DNA of 64,000 nt from Sulfopaludibacter sp035606355 (lineage in GTDB: Bacteria; Acidobacteriota; Terriglobia; Bryobacterales; Bryobacteraceae), in the NCBI GenBank assembly GCA_035606355.1, contig DATNFO010000024.1, positions 62,001-126,000 of the forward strand. The letters are read 5' to 3'. The translations under genes and the position numbers were made by a program. Below the pieces are notes generated by a model that made no database searches, was not told where the DNA came from, and saw nothing but the letters and a program-made list of their open reading frames with translations. Below, one piece after another: positions 29,463 through 39,122 of the stretch; positions within the stretch are counted from its first letter, which is position 1, and each line of letters starts with the position of its first letter.

Positions 29463-32054
29463 ATGAAAAACAAACTTCTCGCCCTGGCCCTGGCCGTCGC
29501 GCCCGCGCTCCTGGCACAAGGCACACTCGCCGACTATCAAAGAGCCCAAGGGCTGCAAGCCAAAGCCCGAGGACTGGTAGTGAACGCCCCCGGCGCCCCC
29601 ACGTGGATCGGCAAGACCGGCCATTTCTGGTATTCGCGCTCCGTCAAAGGCGGAACCGATTTCATTCTGGTGGATGCCGCGTCGGGAAACAAGAAACCAG
29701 CCTTCGACCACGAGAAGCTCGCCTCGGCGATCTCCACTGCTACCGGCCACACCTACACCGCGCACAACCTCCCCTTCGCGCCGCAAACCGGGCGGGGTGG
29801 CGGCGGACGCGCCGCCGCGGGAGCCGCGCCGCAAACCGCGCCGCTGACCATCGCCGACGATGAGCAATCGCTCACGTTCGGAACGGCCGGCAGCATGTAC
29901 AAGTGCAGCCTCTCCGATTACACCTGCGCCAAGAACGGAGCCATACCTGCCGGTTTTGGCGGCCGGGGAGCTCGCGGCGGAGCGCCCTATGACGATGAGC
30001 AGCCCGCGCCCTACGTCACCGAAGAAAACGGCGGCGACCCCGTGGACGGTCTCGAGTTCCAGCCCTACCCGCAGCAAGGCGGAGCCGGTGGTTTTGCCGC
30101 CCGCGGCCAACTCGCATGCGCCCCGCGGACGCCAACTGCTGCGCCCCCTCAAGGCGGAGGCCGTGGCGCCGGACGCGGAGGCCGCGGAGCCGCAGCCGCG
30201 ACGCCTACTGAAGCCTGCCGCTCCTTCGACGGCAAGTGGGACGCTGTCATCGAGAACTACAACATCTTCCTGAAGCCGGTCGGTTCCACCGAGCCCGCTA
30301 CGCCGCTCAGCTTCGACGGCTCCGAAGGCAACTACTATACGCTGCGTTCCGTCGCCTGGTCGCCAGACTCCAAGCACATCGTCGGCTACCATACGCGCCC
30401 CGGTTACGATCGCCAGGTCCACTACATTCAGTCGTCGCCCACGGACCAGATTCAGCCCAAGCACTTCACCACTGAAACCATGCCGAACTCCGCCATGGGC
30501 GCGATGTACCGCAAGCCCGGCGATGCCGTCGATATCGCCTACCCGGCGCTCTTCGATGTAGCAACCAAAAAGGAAATCGAAATTGACCGCGCGCTCTTCC
30601 CCAACCCGTACGACATCACCGTGCCGGTATGGTGGAAAGACGGTCGCGGCTTCACCTTCGAATACAACCAGCGCGGCCATCAGGTCTATCGCGTCCTCGA
30701 AGTGAACGCGCAGACCGGCGCCGTGCGCCCGATCATCGATGAGCAGAGCAAAACGTTCATCTATTACAACCAGCTCGGACCCGGTCTCTCCGCCGGCCGC
30801 CGCTTCCGCCGCGACCTCAATGACGGTAAGGACATCATCTGGGCCAGCGAGCGCGATGGCTGGGAGCACCTCTATCTCTACGACGGCCTCACCGGCAAGG
30901 TGAAGAACCAGATCACCAAGGGCCAGTGGCTCGTCCGCAACGTCGAGTATGTCGATGAGGACAAGCGCCAGATCTATTTCGAAGCCGGCGGCCTCATCCC
31001 CGGCCAGGATCCGTACTTCACCCAGCTCTGCCGCATCAACTTCGATGGCACCGGCCTCACCAAGCTCACGGACGCCGATGGCACCCACACCGTCACCTTC
31101 TCGCCCGACCGCAAGTATTACATCGACACCTGGCAGCGCGTCGATCTGCCGCCGGTCGCGCAGCTCCGCCGCACCGAAGATCAGAAAGTCGTCGCCGACC
31201 TCGATAAGGGCGACGCTTCCGCGCTTCTCGCCGCCGGCTTCCACTTCCCCGAAGTCTTCGTCGCCAAAGGCCGCGACGGCAAGACCGATATCTGGGGCGT
31301 CATCACCAAGCCGATGAACTTCGATCCCTCGAAGAAGTATCCGGTGATCGAGAACATCTACGCCGGTCCGCAGGGCTCCTTCGTCCCCAAGACGTTTTCC
31401 GCCGTCTCCGGCGATCAGGCGCTCGCCGAACTTGGTTTCATCGTCGTCCACATCGATGGCATGGGCACCAGCAATCGCTCCAAAGCCTTCCACGATGTCG
31501 CCTGGAAGAACATCGCCGATGCCGGTTTCCCGGATCGCATCCTCTGGCACAAAGCCGTGGCCGCGAAGTACCCGTGGTATGACATCAGCCGCGTCGGCAT
31601 CTTCGGGACGTCCGCCGGCGGCCAGAATTCGCTCGGCGCTCTGCTCTTCCACCCCGAGTTCTACAAGGTGGTGGTGACCAACAGCGGCTGTCACGATAAC
31701 CGCATGGACAAGCTCTGGTGGAATGAGCAGTGGATGGGCTGGCCGCTCGGTCCGCAGTACTCCGCGTCTTCCAACGTCGATAACGCTTTCCGCCTACAGG
31801 GCCGCGCGCTCATCATCATCGGCGAGCTCGATACCAACGTCGATCCCGCCTCTTCGCTCCAGGTGGTGAATGCGCTTCTCAAAGCGCACAAGCACTTCGA
31901 GATGCTCTACGTGCCCGGCCAGGATCACGGCGTCGGCAGCATCGCGGGCGATCACTTCCGCGATGACTACTTCGTCCATTACCTGCTCGGAGTCGAGCCG
32001 CCGGATTGGAACCGCGTGTCGCTCCCGGCGCCTGAGCCGACCACCGGCAACTAG
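29463..32054 (+). CDS. Secreted S9-family (DPP IV-like) serine peptidase
   Basis: 863 residues from the ATG at 29463, which has an AGGAGG ribosome-binding site and a signal peptide (about 1-19). The DPP IV-type beta-propeller (about 200-580) is interrupted by Gly/Arg-rich inserts (about 107-122, 160-172 and 225-250). The alpha/beta-hydrolase domain holds the catalytic triad: Ser about 717 in GTSAGGQ, Asp about 790 in GELDTN, His about 822 in QDHGVG. It removes dipeptides, typically after Pro or Ala, in the periplasm or outside. It lies 71 nt after the Asp-box gene. Confidence 0.92.
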   Translation: MKNKLLALALAVAPALLAQGTLADYQRAQGLQAKARGLVVNAPGAPTWIGKTGHFWYSRSVKGGTDFILVDAASGNKKPAFDHEKLASAISTATGHTYTAHNLPFAPQTGRGGGGRAAAGAAPQTAPLTIADDEQSLTFGTAGSMYKCSLSDYTCAKNGAIPAGFGGRGARGGAPYDDEQPAPYVTEENGGDPVDGLEFQPYPQQGGAGGFAARGQLACAPRTPTAAPPQGGGRGAGRGGRGAAAATPTEACRSFDGKWDAVIENYNIFLKPVGSTEPATPLSFDGSEGNYYTLRSVAWSPDSKHIVGYHTRPGYDRQVHYIQSSPTDQIQPKHFTTETMPNSAMGAMYRKPGDAVDIAYPALFDVATKKEIEIDRALFPNPYDITVPVWWKDGRGFTFEYNQRGHQVYRVLEVNAQTGAVRPIIDEQSKTFIYYNQLGPGLSAGRRFRRDLNDGKDIIWASERDGWEHLYLYDGLTGKVKNQITKGQWLVRNVEYVDEDKRQIYFEAGGLIPGQDPYFTQLCRINFDGTGLTKLTDADGTHTVTFSPDRKYYIDTWQRVDLPPVAQLRRTEDQKVVADLDKGDASALLAAGFHFPEVFVAKGRDGKTDIWGVITKPMNFDPSKKYPVIENIYAGPQGSFVPKTFSAVSGDQALAELGFIVVHIDGMGTSNRSKAFHDVAWKNIADAGFPDRILWHKAVAAKYPWYDISRVGIFGTSAGGQNSLGALLFHPEFYKVVVTNSGCHDNRMDKLWWNEQWMGWPLGPQYSASSNVDNAFRLQGRALIIIGELDTNVDPASSLQVVNALLKAHKHFEMLYVPGQDHGVGSIAGDHFRDDYFVHYLLGVEPPDWNRVSLPAPEPTTGN

Positions 32055-32060
32055 CGGTAA

Positions 32061-32082
32061 CGACCGGGCTCCGGCCCGGTCG
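32061..32082. repeat. REP-like palindrome, copy 2 with compensatory changes
   Basis: Arms CGACCGGGC and GCCCGGTCG around TCCG. Compared with the other copies, the T:A pairs in the stem are replaced by G:C pairs on both sides at once, which preserves pairing. It lies 6 nt after the S9 peptidase stop and is followed by CAAAC. Confidence 0.8.
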
Positions 32083-32096
32083 CAAACCTCCAACTC

Positions 32097-34313
32097 ATGC
32101 CCCTCAATCGCCGAGACCTCCTGAAAACAGCGTCCGCGGCCGCCTTGATCCCGAATCTCAAAGCGGCCGCTGATGAATTCGCGATAGAAGTTTCCACCGT
32201 CAGCCCGAAGACTGTCCGCATCACGTTCCATCCCTTCAAAGATGGTCAGCCCGTGCCCGTCCTCGACGATGGCTCGCTCGTGCGCCAAAGCTGGGGTCAG
32301 CCCATCGCCAAACTAGGCCCCAAATCGGCCGCCCGAACCATCAAATCCGGCGACCTGCGCCTGCAATTCAAGCCCGATCCGCTCACCTTCGCGGTCGAAG
32401 GAGTCCAGCAGCTCAAGATCGATCCCGCGACCGGCGGCCTCACCTTCCTCACCGGCGATGCTCCGCTGCTCGGCTTCGGCGAAGGCGGTCCGCAGTTCGA
32501 TCGTCGCGGCGATAACGACCCGATGCGCAGCGGCCAAGGTGGCTACCGCCTCGGCACCAACGGCGGCCGTGTCCCGATTCCCTGGCTGATCGGAACCTCC
32601 GGCTGGGCGATCTTCATTCACCAGCCCGCCGGTGCATGGGACCTCTCCGGTCCCGAAGCCAAGTTCACTCGCGCCGTTCCCGTTGCTCCGCGCGGATCCA
32701 CCGCCCCACCGCCGCGCGCCGAACCGGCAGCCCTCGACATTTTCCTATCCGTAGCGAAAGAGCCCGCCACTCTCATCCGCGAATACACGCGAATCACCGG
32801 CCTCCCCGAACTCCCCGCGCTCTGGACCTTCGGGTATCAGCAATCGCACCGCACACTCGCCAGCCGAGAAGAAGTCCTCGACGAAGCCAAAACGTTCCGC
32901 GAAAAGAAGCTGCCCTGCGACACGCTCATCTATCTCGGCACCGGCTTCTGCCCGTCCGGCTGGAACACGGACAACGGTAAGTTCGACTTCAACCAGAAAG
33001 TCTTTCCCGATCCCAAGGCGATGTTCGATCAGCTTCACAGCGAGCATTTCAAAGTGGTCCTGCACGTCGCCTACCCCACCGGCATTCGCGAAATGCGCGG
33101 CACCGTCAAAGATCCCTGCGACCCCGCGGTGCGCGCCGAACGCCAGCCGAGCTGCTACTGGAAGATGCACGAGCCGGACTTCGCCCTGGGAGTGGATGGC
33201 TGGTGGCCCGACGAAGGCGATGCGCTCGATGGTCCCTCGCGCCTGGTGCGCAACCGGATGTATTGGGAAGGGCCGCAGCTCGATCGCCCCAATGAGCGTC
33301 CCTTCGCGCTCCATCGCAACGCCTATCCCGGCATGCAGCGCTATGCTTCGTTTCTGTGGTCCGGTGATGTTTCGTCTCTCTGGGAAACGCTGAAGCAGCA
33401 CGTCCCGAACGCCGTCAACACGTCCCTCAGCGGCATCCCTTATTGGGGCACCGATATCGGCGGCTTCGTGCCGACCAAAGAGCTCACCGGCGAACTGTAC
33501 GTCCGCTGGTTTCAGTTCGGAGCGTTCAATCCGCTCTTCCGCTCGCACGGACGCTCCTGGAAACTCCGCCTGCCATGGGGCTGGAACACGGGCGACCCCG
33601 GACCGGTCGAGATCCAAGGCTACAGACAAGGCACGACGCCTCCCGAGAGCGAGCTACACAACGCGCAAGTCGAGCCCATCTGCCGAAAGTATCTCGACCT
33701 GCGCTATCGCATGCTGCCCTATCTCTACAGCGCCGTCCGCGAAGGCACCGTCACGGGAATGCCCATCATCCGCGCGCTCTGGCTGCATTACCCCGATGAC
33801 CCGGTCGCTGTCGCCAGAGGCGATGAGTTCCTGTGGGGTCGCGATATTTTAGTCGCGCCGGTATTCGAACAAGGAGCCACGGAGCGCAAGCTCTACTTGC
33901 CGAAAGGAACCTGGTACGACTACTGGACCAGCGAGAAAATCGAAGGAGGCCGCGAGATCACAAAGAAGGTCGATCTCGAGATCATGCCCGTCTATGTGCG
34001 CGCCGGAGCAATTCTTCCGCTGGGTCCTGTCAAGCAATACACCGGAGAAAAACTGGACGAGCCGCTGACGCTGGCGATCCACCCGGGAGCAAACGGAAGC
34101 TTCCTCCTCTACCAGGACGACGGAGAATCCTTCCGCTACCGCCAGGGAGAATGGACGGGAATCCAAATGGACTGGAACGACGCCCGCCAAACGCTATCCC
34201 TCCGACTAGCCCCCAACTCAAAACTCCTGTCGAAACAAAAGCTGCTGATCAAAGTAGGCGATAAACAAAAACAAGAAATCTTCGAAGGCCGCCCGCTATC
34301 GATCCGCCTGTAG
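32097..34313 (+). CDS. Glycoside hydrolase family 31 enzyme with Tat-like leader
   Basis: 738 residues. A Tat-like leader (LNRRDLLKTASAAALIP) suggests export in a folded state. An N-terminal beta domain (to about 215) is followed by the catalytic TIM barrel (about 225-560). The nucleophile Asp about 372 lies in GWWPDEGD and the acid/base Asp about 424 in LWSGDVSSLW. The substrate-binding segments YWGTDIGGF and FRSHGR and a C-terminal beta domain with GTWYDYWT follow. It is a retaining alpha-glucosidase/alpha-xylosidase-type enzyme; the exact linkage is not set by sequence. It is the last gene of the LacI-linked cluster and is followed by a 42-bp inverted repeat. Confidence 0.92.
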   Translation: MPLNRRDLLKTASAAALIPNLKAAADEFAIEVSTVSPKTVRITFHPFKDGQPVPVLDDGSLVRQSWGQPIAKLGPKSAARTIKSGDLRLQFKPDPLTFAVEGVQQLKIDPATGGLTFLTGDAPLLGFGEGGPQFDRRGDNDPMRSGQGGYRLGTNGGRVPIPWLIGTSGWAIFIHQPAGAWDLSGPEAKFTRAVPVAPRGSTAPPPRAEPAALDIFLSVAKEPATLIREYTRITGLPELPALWTFGYQQSHRTLASREEVLDEAKTFREKKLPCDTLIYLGTGFCPSGWNTDNGKFDFNQKVFPDPKAMFDQLHSEHFKVVLHVAYPTGIREMRGTVKDPCDPAVRAERQPSCYWKMHEPDFALGVDGWWPDEGDALDGPSRLVRNRMYWEGPQLDRPNERPFALHRNAYPGMQRYASFLWSGDVSSLWETLKQHVPNAVNTSLSGIPYWGTDIGGFVPTKELTGELYVRWFQFGAFNPLFRSHGRSWKLRLPWGWNTGDPGPVEIQGYRQGTTPPESELHNAQVEPICRKYLDLRYRMLPYLYSAVREGTVTGMPIIRALWLHYPDDPVAVARGDEFLWGRDILVAPVFEQGATERKLYLPKGTWYDYWTSEKIEGGREITKKVDLEIMPVYVRAGAILPLGPVKQYTGEKLDEPLTLAIHPGANGSFLLYQDDGESFRYRQGEWTGIQMDWNDARQTLSLRLAPNSKLLSKQKLLIKVGDKQKQEIFEGRPLSIRL

Positions 34314-34326
34314 CATTGGTCAAGCT

Positions 34327-34419
34327 ACCACAGAGACACAGAGAAAAAACAAAGAGGACACAGAGAAACAAAACTGTTTTCTCTGTGTCCTCTTTGTTTT
34401 TTCTCTGTGTCTCTGTGGT
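34327..34419. repeat. Perfect 42-bp-arm inverted repeat
   Basis: Left arm 34327-34368 and right arm 34378-34419 are exact reverse complements across 42 bp, with a 9-nt loop. The arms are made of CACAGAGA-type units and poly-A/T stretches. It fills the gap between the convergent GH31 gene (stop 34313) and the GH127 gene (stop 34441), and ends in GGTGAAC. It would act as a very strong bidirectional terminator in RNA; its low-complexity composition is unlike the surrounding DNA and suggests a MITE-like repeated element. Confidence 0.9.
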
Positions 34420-34440
34420 GAACCAGCGCTGCCGCTATCT

Positions 34441-36546
34441 TTACGACACCGTCCAGTAAACCGAATACCGCTTACCGAAGATGCTATTAATCGGCACCAG
34501 CGCGACATCCTTGCTCTGCCCCGTCGTACGGAAACGCAGCGGACCATCCGCCGGCTTGATCCACGAGCTCACATCTCCGCGAGCCTTGAACGTAGGAATC
34601 TCGATCGCCGGCACCTGAGGCGGCGCATCCGGATTCCGTGGCCGCCCGTTGAACCCCGGCCGCGGAATCCGCGGAGCATTCGGCCCCACGATCATTCGCT
34701 CCGTCAGTCCCTCGCTCCCCAAGTCGCCCGCCAGCACAATCGGACCGTACACGAACGCCTGCATCGAATGATCATCCGGCATCTCGACCACTCCCAGATG
34801 CATCGGCATTTCCATTTCCACCTTATCGCCGGCTTTCCAGGCCCGATGGATCGTCAGATAGCTGCCCGGAGCCGCCGAAGCTTCCAGCACACGGCCATTC
34901 ACCTTTACCGTGGGAGCCGTCCGCAGCCAGCCGGGGATGCGCAACCGGATCGGCATCGCAGAGCCGCGAGCCGCCGTGACCGTCAGTGTGGTCGAAGGAG
35001 TCTCGGGGAACTTGGTCTCCTGCCGCAGCTTGAAACCCTTGCTGTTCCAGTCCAGCTCGCTCGGCACGAACAGATTCACGTACAAGCCGTCGCCGTCATG
35101 CCAGTAGATACTGTTGTTGAGCTTGGAATACTCTTCCACGCCCGTTCCCGTGCAGCACCAGAAGCTCTGATCCTCTGTGTTGAACGTCTTCCACGCGCCC
35201 GGCGTCAGCGACAGGTAATACTGCGTGTAGCCGGACTTCGGCTGAATCGTGCCGATCCGGTGATTCAGCAGCACCTTCTCGTAATAATCGAAGTACCGCG
35301 GATCCGCCGTCCAGCTATGGAGGTGGCGCGTCAGCTTCAACATGTTGTACGCGCAGCAGCACTCCGCCGTCGCCACGCTCATCTTCAGCTCGTGCGCGAG
35401 CTCGCGCGGCTGACCTTGCCACGATTCCCCATTGCTCGTGCCGCCCGTCACGTAAGCGCGCGCCGTCGTCACTTCATACCAGAAGAAGTCCGCCACATCG
35501 TGGAAGCGCGTATCGTCCGAGATCTCGTACCGCCGGGCCGCCGCGATCACCTGCGGAATGTGTGTGTTGACGTGCAGCCCGCGCAGCTCGTCGCGACGCG
35601 ACGCCAGCGGATTCACGAACCGCTTCTTCGTGAACCGGTCGCCGACGCGCGCCCACTGGTCGTTATTCGTCGCCGCCGATAAGTTGTAGAGCACCTCGGC
35701 CATTCCGCCGTACTCGTCGCCGAGTATCTCCTGCATGTGCTCTTCGCTCTTCGATCCCGTCCACTTATCGGTCCAGTCGGCCATCTTCTCGACTACGTCC
35801 AGCGCCTGCTTGTTGCCGGCGATCTGGTTCATGTCGAGCAATCCCGCCATGATTTTGTGGATCGTGTAGAACGGAGCCCACGGCAATTGCGGAGCGCCGG
35901 GTTCCGTCGATCGCGGCTTGCCTGAGAGCGCATCCAGCCGGTCGAACAGCTCCGTCGGGAACGCGCTCAGATAACCGCCGCCCAACTTCTCTTGGCACTT
36001 CGCGAGCTCGGCGACCATGTAGTCGCCCTTGCTCTTCGCGTCCTTATCGCCATTCGCCGCGCGCTGCGCCGTCGCGGAAAGAAAATGACCCCCGGTGAAA
36101 TGGCCGCGCAATTCCGTGCCGCGCTTTCCGTCCGCCGGAGCCTCCCAGCCGCCCAGGGGCTTGGCATCGCCCACGCTCAATCCGGCATTCTGGCGGAAGT
36201 TGTACAGCAGGCGATCCGCCGGGAGGCGGTCCATATACCCGCTATTCCATTCCGCCACTTCCGTGTACATGCTCGGCAGCAGCTTCACCTCACCCATCTC
36301 GAAAGGCCGCGTCTTGGGCGCTACATCCTTCCGCGCGAATTCGATCTTCCCTTCGAACGGTGGCACCTCGGGCGGCGGACCGGGCCTGCGCCGTGCCGTG
36401 TTGGGATCCGGCGGACCGGCCGGCACCGGCTGACCCGGTTGCCGCGGACTCTGCTCCGTCGTATGTGTCTGAGTCGTGGTCTGCTGCGCCACCAGCGGAG
36501 CCGCGGCGCCTGCCATTATGCCCATCGCGAACTTTCTTCGGTTCAT
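34441..36546 (-). CDS. GH127-type (DUF1680) glycosidase with Tat-like leader
   Basis: 701 residues from the ATG at 36546 (2 nt after the upstream gene's stop). The leader MNRRKFAMGIMAGAAAPLVA is Tat-like, followed by a Pro-rich linker (about 25-65). The (alpha/alpha)6 barrel carries the Zn-thiolate set of beta-L-arabinofuranosidases: Glu and Cys in VATAECCCAYNML, and the Cys pair in FWCCTGTGVE (about 464-465), one being the nucleophile. A C-terminal beta domain follows. It probably removes beta-L-arabinofuranose or a related sugar from plant polysaccharide or glycoprotein. Confidence 0.88.
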   Translation of the reverse strand: MNRRKFAMGIMAGAAAPLVAQQTTTQTHTTEQSPRQPGQPVPAGPPDPNTARRRPGPPPEVPPFEGKIEFARKDVAPKTRPFEMGEVKLLPSMYTEVAEWNSGYMDRLPADRLLYNFRQNAGLSVGDAKPLGGWEAPADGKRGTELRGHFTGGHFLSATAQRAANGDKDAKSKGDYMVAELAKCQEKLGGGYLSAFPTELFDRLDALSGKPRSTEPGAPQLPWAPFYTIHKIMAGLLDMNQIAGNKQALDVVEKMADWTDKWTGSKSEEHMQEILGDEYGGMAEVLYNLSAATNNDQWARVGDRFTKKRFVNPLASRRDELRGLHVNTHIPQVIAAARRYEISDDTRFHDVADFFWYEVTTARAYVTGGTSNGESWQGQPRELAHELKMSVATAECCCAYNMLKLTRHLHSWTADPRYFDYYEKVLLNHRIGTIQPKSGYTQYYLSLTPGAWKTFNTEDQSFWCCTGTGVEEYSKLNNSIYWHDGDGLYVNLFVPSELDWNSKGFKLRQETKFPETPSTTLTVTAARGSAMPIRLRIPGWLRTAPTVKVNGRVLEASAAPGSYLTIHRAWKAGDKVEMEMPMHLGVVEMPDDHSMQAFVYGPIVLAGDLGSEGLTERMIVGPNAPRIPRPGFNGRPRNPDAPPQVPAIEIPTFKARGDVSSWIKPADGPLRFRTTGQSKDVALVPINSIFGKRYSVYWTVS

Positions 36547-36548
36547 AT

Positions 36549-38987
36549 TCACCTCACTACCCATTCGTGAATCCCGGCGCTAAACTTCGGCTGCGCCGTC
36601 AACTCTACCCTCAGTTGCGTCGTAGCTACCGGCTTAAACGTCACTTTGTTGAACTTGTCCTTCTCTACCCCGTAAGCCGCCGCCGCTTCCACCGGTTTCC
36701 ACTCGCCGCCGTCGAAATACAGCACTCGCCAGTCTGCCGGCACGCGCACGCCGCCGCGGCCCGTATCGTCGAACCAGTACAGCTCGCACTCGCTCACCGT
36801 CACCGGTTTGGCGAACGCGTAACTCACCCACTCTGTTTCGCCCTGTTTCGGCCACCAGTCGAAATACGAGCTTCCATCGTTGCTCGCCCGCGGCGTCTCG
36901 CCGTCGTGAATCGTTTCCGGACTCCCGTGCGGAGTCCCGCTCGCCGCGACCTTCGCCGTCGACGCCAGCGTCGGGAACGGCTCCGGCCGCGCGACACCCT
37001 CCGTCTCCGGCAGCCACACCATCATCTGCCCGCGACCCCGATTCGCCCACGCATAATACGGAATCGCCGTGAACTGCTGATCCGTCTTCGTCACCTTGCC
37101 CTGAGCATCGTACGCCAGAGCCTGCGCGCGGCCCGTCACCACCTCGACGCCATTCAGCATCGCCGGCCGGTATTCCGCTGTCAGCTTCGTCGAAGCCGGC
37201 AAAACCAGGTTCCGCACCTTTCCGTTGGGATTGTCCACCCATTCGGCCGTGTACACGATCGGTCCCCGTTGCAAAGCCACGCGCCCGCGGTCGCTCGCCA
37301 CCGCTTCGTTCGCCACCACGCGACGCACCGGCATGGGCAGATTCAATTCGATCGAATCGCCCCTCTTCCACGTGCGATTCAAATCCACATAGCCCTTGTC
37401 GAGAGCAATCGCCACAGGCTTGCCGTTCACCTTCAACACCGGAGCGGCATTCGACTTATCCGTGAAGCGATACAGATCCGTCGGCACCGGCTCGTTGCGC
37501 GCCCATCCCGGAATGCGCACGTGGATCGTCAGGGGCATCGCCTGCGCGCCCGGGTCTACCGTCATCTTCACCGCGCCTTCCCACGGGTAGCGCGTCTCCT
37601 GCACCAGCTTCACCGTCTTGCCGCTGTCCAGCTTGACGTCCGCAGCGCTCGCCACAAACAGGTTCACCCAGATCGCGTCGCCGCGCTGGCCGTACACATA
37701 TCCCGGCACGCTCGCCATGAAGCGCGTGATGTTGCCCGGGCAGCACGCCACGCCGAACCACGGGCTGCGCTGGTCCTTGCCCGCGTACCCCGTCGCTTCC
37801 AGGGGATTCTGGTAGAAGAAGGTCTTGCCATCGAGCGACACACCGGAAATCAAACCGTTGTACAGCGTCCGCTCCATCACGTCGACATACTTCGCATCGG
37901 CGTGCAGCAGAAACATCCGCTCGTTCCAAAAGTCGTTGCCCACCGCCGCGCATGTCTCGTTGTAAGCGGTCAGGTTCGGCAGTTCATAGTCCGCTCCGAA
38001 GCTCTCCCCCGCTCCGCGCGCGCCCACGCCGCCGGTGATGTGCAGTTTCTTTCCGGATACGTTGTCCCAGATCTTGTCGAGCGCGTTCAGATAAGATGTG
38101 TCGCCCGTCAGCGCCGCTACATCCGCCATTCCGGAGAACATGTACTCTGCGCGGACTGCATGGCCGCCGGCAGGCGCTTCGGTCTGATCCACCGGCCGCT
38201 TGTTGGCCTCCACGTACGGGTTGCCCGCTCCGCGCTCCTTGCTCTGCGGCCCGCGCACATCCAGCATGAACTTCGCCAGATTCAGATAGCGCACGTCGCC
38301 GGTCGCGCGATATAACTTCGCCAGCCCCATTTCCGCGATCTGATGACCCGGCCAGATCTCGCGCTTCTCAGGACCGAACGTGTCGCACAGCAGATTCGCA
38401 CTCTTGATCGCGATGTTCAACAGTGTGCGCTTGCCTGTGGCCTGGTAATGCGCCACCGCGGCCTCGTACAGATGACCGAGATCGTACAACTCGTGGCTGT
38501 CCACACCCTCCAGAATCCAGCGCTCGTTGCCGCTCCACGGGTGCGGATTCAGCGGATTGATGGTGCGTGCGGTGTACAGGTATCCGTCAGCCTCCTGCGC
38601 CGCTCCGATCTTCTGAATCAGCGTATCGACGTATGCGTCGAGCTTCGGGTCCGGATGCACGCTCAGCGTATAACTGGCGCCTTCGATTACCTTGTAGACA
38701 TCCGTATCGTCGAACGGATACCCAGGCGCTTTCTTATCTTCGAGTTGCCCCTTCAGCGCCAGCGCGGCCCTCTCGAAATTGTGCACACGGCCGGTCTCCT
38801 CGTCCTTCTGAAACGCGAACGGAATCGTGACCGCGCGATTGGTCTCGATCTTCGGCGCCCAAAAGCCGTCGTCTACATGGACAGCCGTAAACGGAACCGG
38901 TTTCACCGGATAGTCGGGCCCGCTCTGTGCCAGTGCGGCCGCCGCCATAAGAAAGAGTGCTGCAATCGCTTTCATAACCACTGCCAT
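36549..38987 (-). CDS. GH127-type glycosidase with C-terminal F5/8-type carbohydrate-binding domain
   Basis: 812 residues with a signal peptide (about 1-21; MKAIAALFLMAAAALAQ may be the true start, at 38975). The catalytic barrel (about 35-480) keeps the Zn/Cys set: Glu and Cys in AYNETCAAVG, and the Cys pair in FGVACCPGNITRFM. Beta domains follow (about 490-650). The last 150 residues (EWVSYAFAKPVTVSECELYW, FDDTGRGGVRVPADW, ending GIHEWVV) form a discoidin/F5-8-type sandwich likely to bind sugar. It is the first gene of a two-gene operon of divergent GH127 paralogues, which may act on different linkages of one arabinose-containing glycan. Confidence 0.88.
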   Translation of the reverse strand: MAVVMKAIAALFLMAAAALAQSGPDYPVKPVPFTAVHVDDGFWAPKIETNRAVTIPFAFQKDEETGRVHNFERAALALKGQLEDKKAPGYPFDDTDVYKVIEGASYTLSVHPDPKLDAYVDTLIQKIGAAQEADGYLYTARTINPLNPHPWSGNERWILEGVDSHELYDLGHLYEAAVAHYQATGKRTLLNIAIKSANLLCDTFGPEKREIWPGHQIAEMGLAKLYRATGDVRYLNLAKFMLDVRGPQSKERGAGNPYVEANKRPVDQTEAPAGGHAVRAEYMFSGMADVAALTGDTSYLNALDKIWDNVSGKKLHITGGVGARGAGESFGADYELPNLTAYNETCAAVGNDFWNERMFLLHADAKYVDVMERTLYNGLISGVSLDGKTFFYQNPLEATGYAGKDQRSPWFGVACCPGNITRFMASVPGYVYGQRGDAIWVNLFVASAADVKLDSGKTVKLVQETRYPWEGAVKMTVDPGAQAMPLTIHVRIPGWARNEPVPTDLYRFTDKSNAAPVLKVNGKPVAIALDKGYVDLNRTWKRGDSIELNLPMPVRRVVANEAVASDRGRVALQRGPIVYTAEWVDNPNGKVRNLVLPASTKLTAEYRPAMLNGVEVVTGRAQALAYDAQGKVTKTDQQFTAIPYYAWANRGRGQMMVWLPETEGVARPEPFPTLASTAKVAASGTPHGSPETIHDGETPRASNDGSSYFDWWPKQGETEWVSYAFAKPVTVSECELYWFDDTGRGGVRVPADWRVLYFDGGEWKPVEAAAAYGVEKDKFNKVTFKPVATTQLRVELTAQPKFSAGIHEWVVR

Positions 38988-39122
38988 TATACGTCCGCCA
39001 TCCCGGCGCGGCGGTGCTGTTCGGTGATGCCTTGACCACCTTCATCCTGCCTTTTCTGTATTGTTTTTCGTCCCCGGCCTGCTGCAATTTGTGACATGAT
39101 AGCGCTTTCAGGAGGAAAGCCA

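Noticed and set aside
26098..29526. 1142-codon open frame antisense to the Asp-box protein
   Set aside because: The sense frame has nine Asp-box motifs and a signal peptide. The antisense product is an Asp/Gly/Val-rich mirror of high-GC codons without any domain.
29295..31694. 799-codon antisense frame over the S9 peptidase
   Set aside because: The sense strand encodes a complete peptidase with catalytic triad; the antisense frame is a high-GC artefact. The same applies to long antisense frames over the GH127, GH31, receptor and ATP synthase genes.
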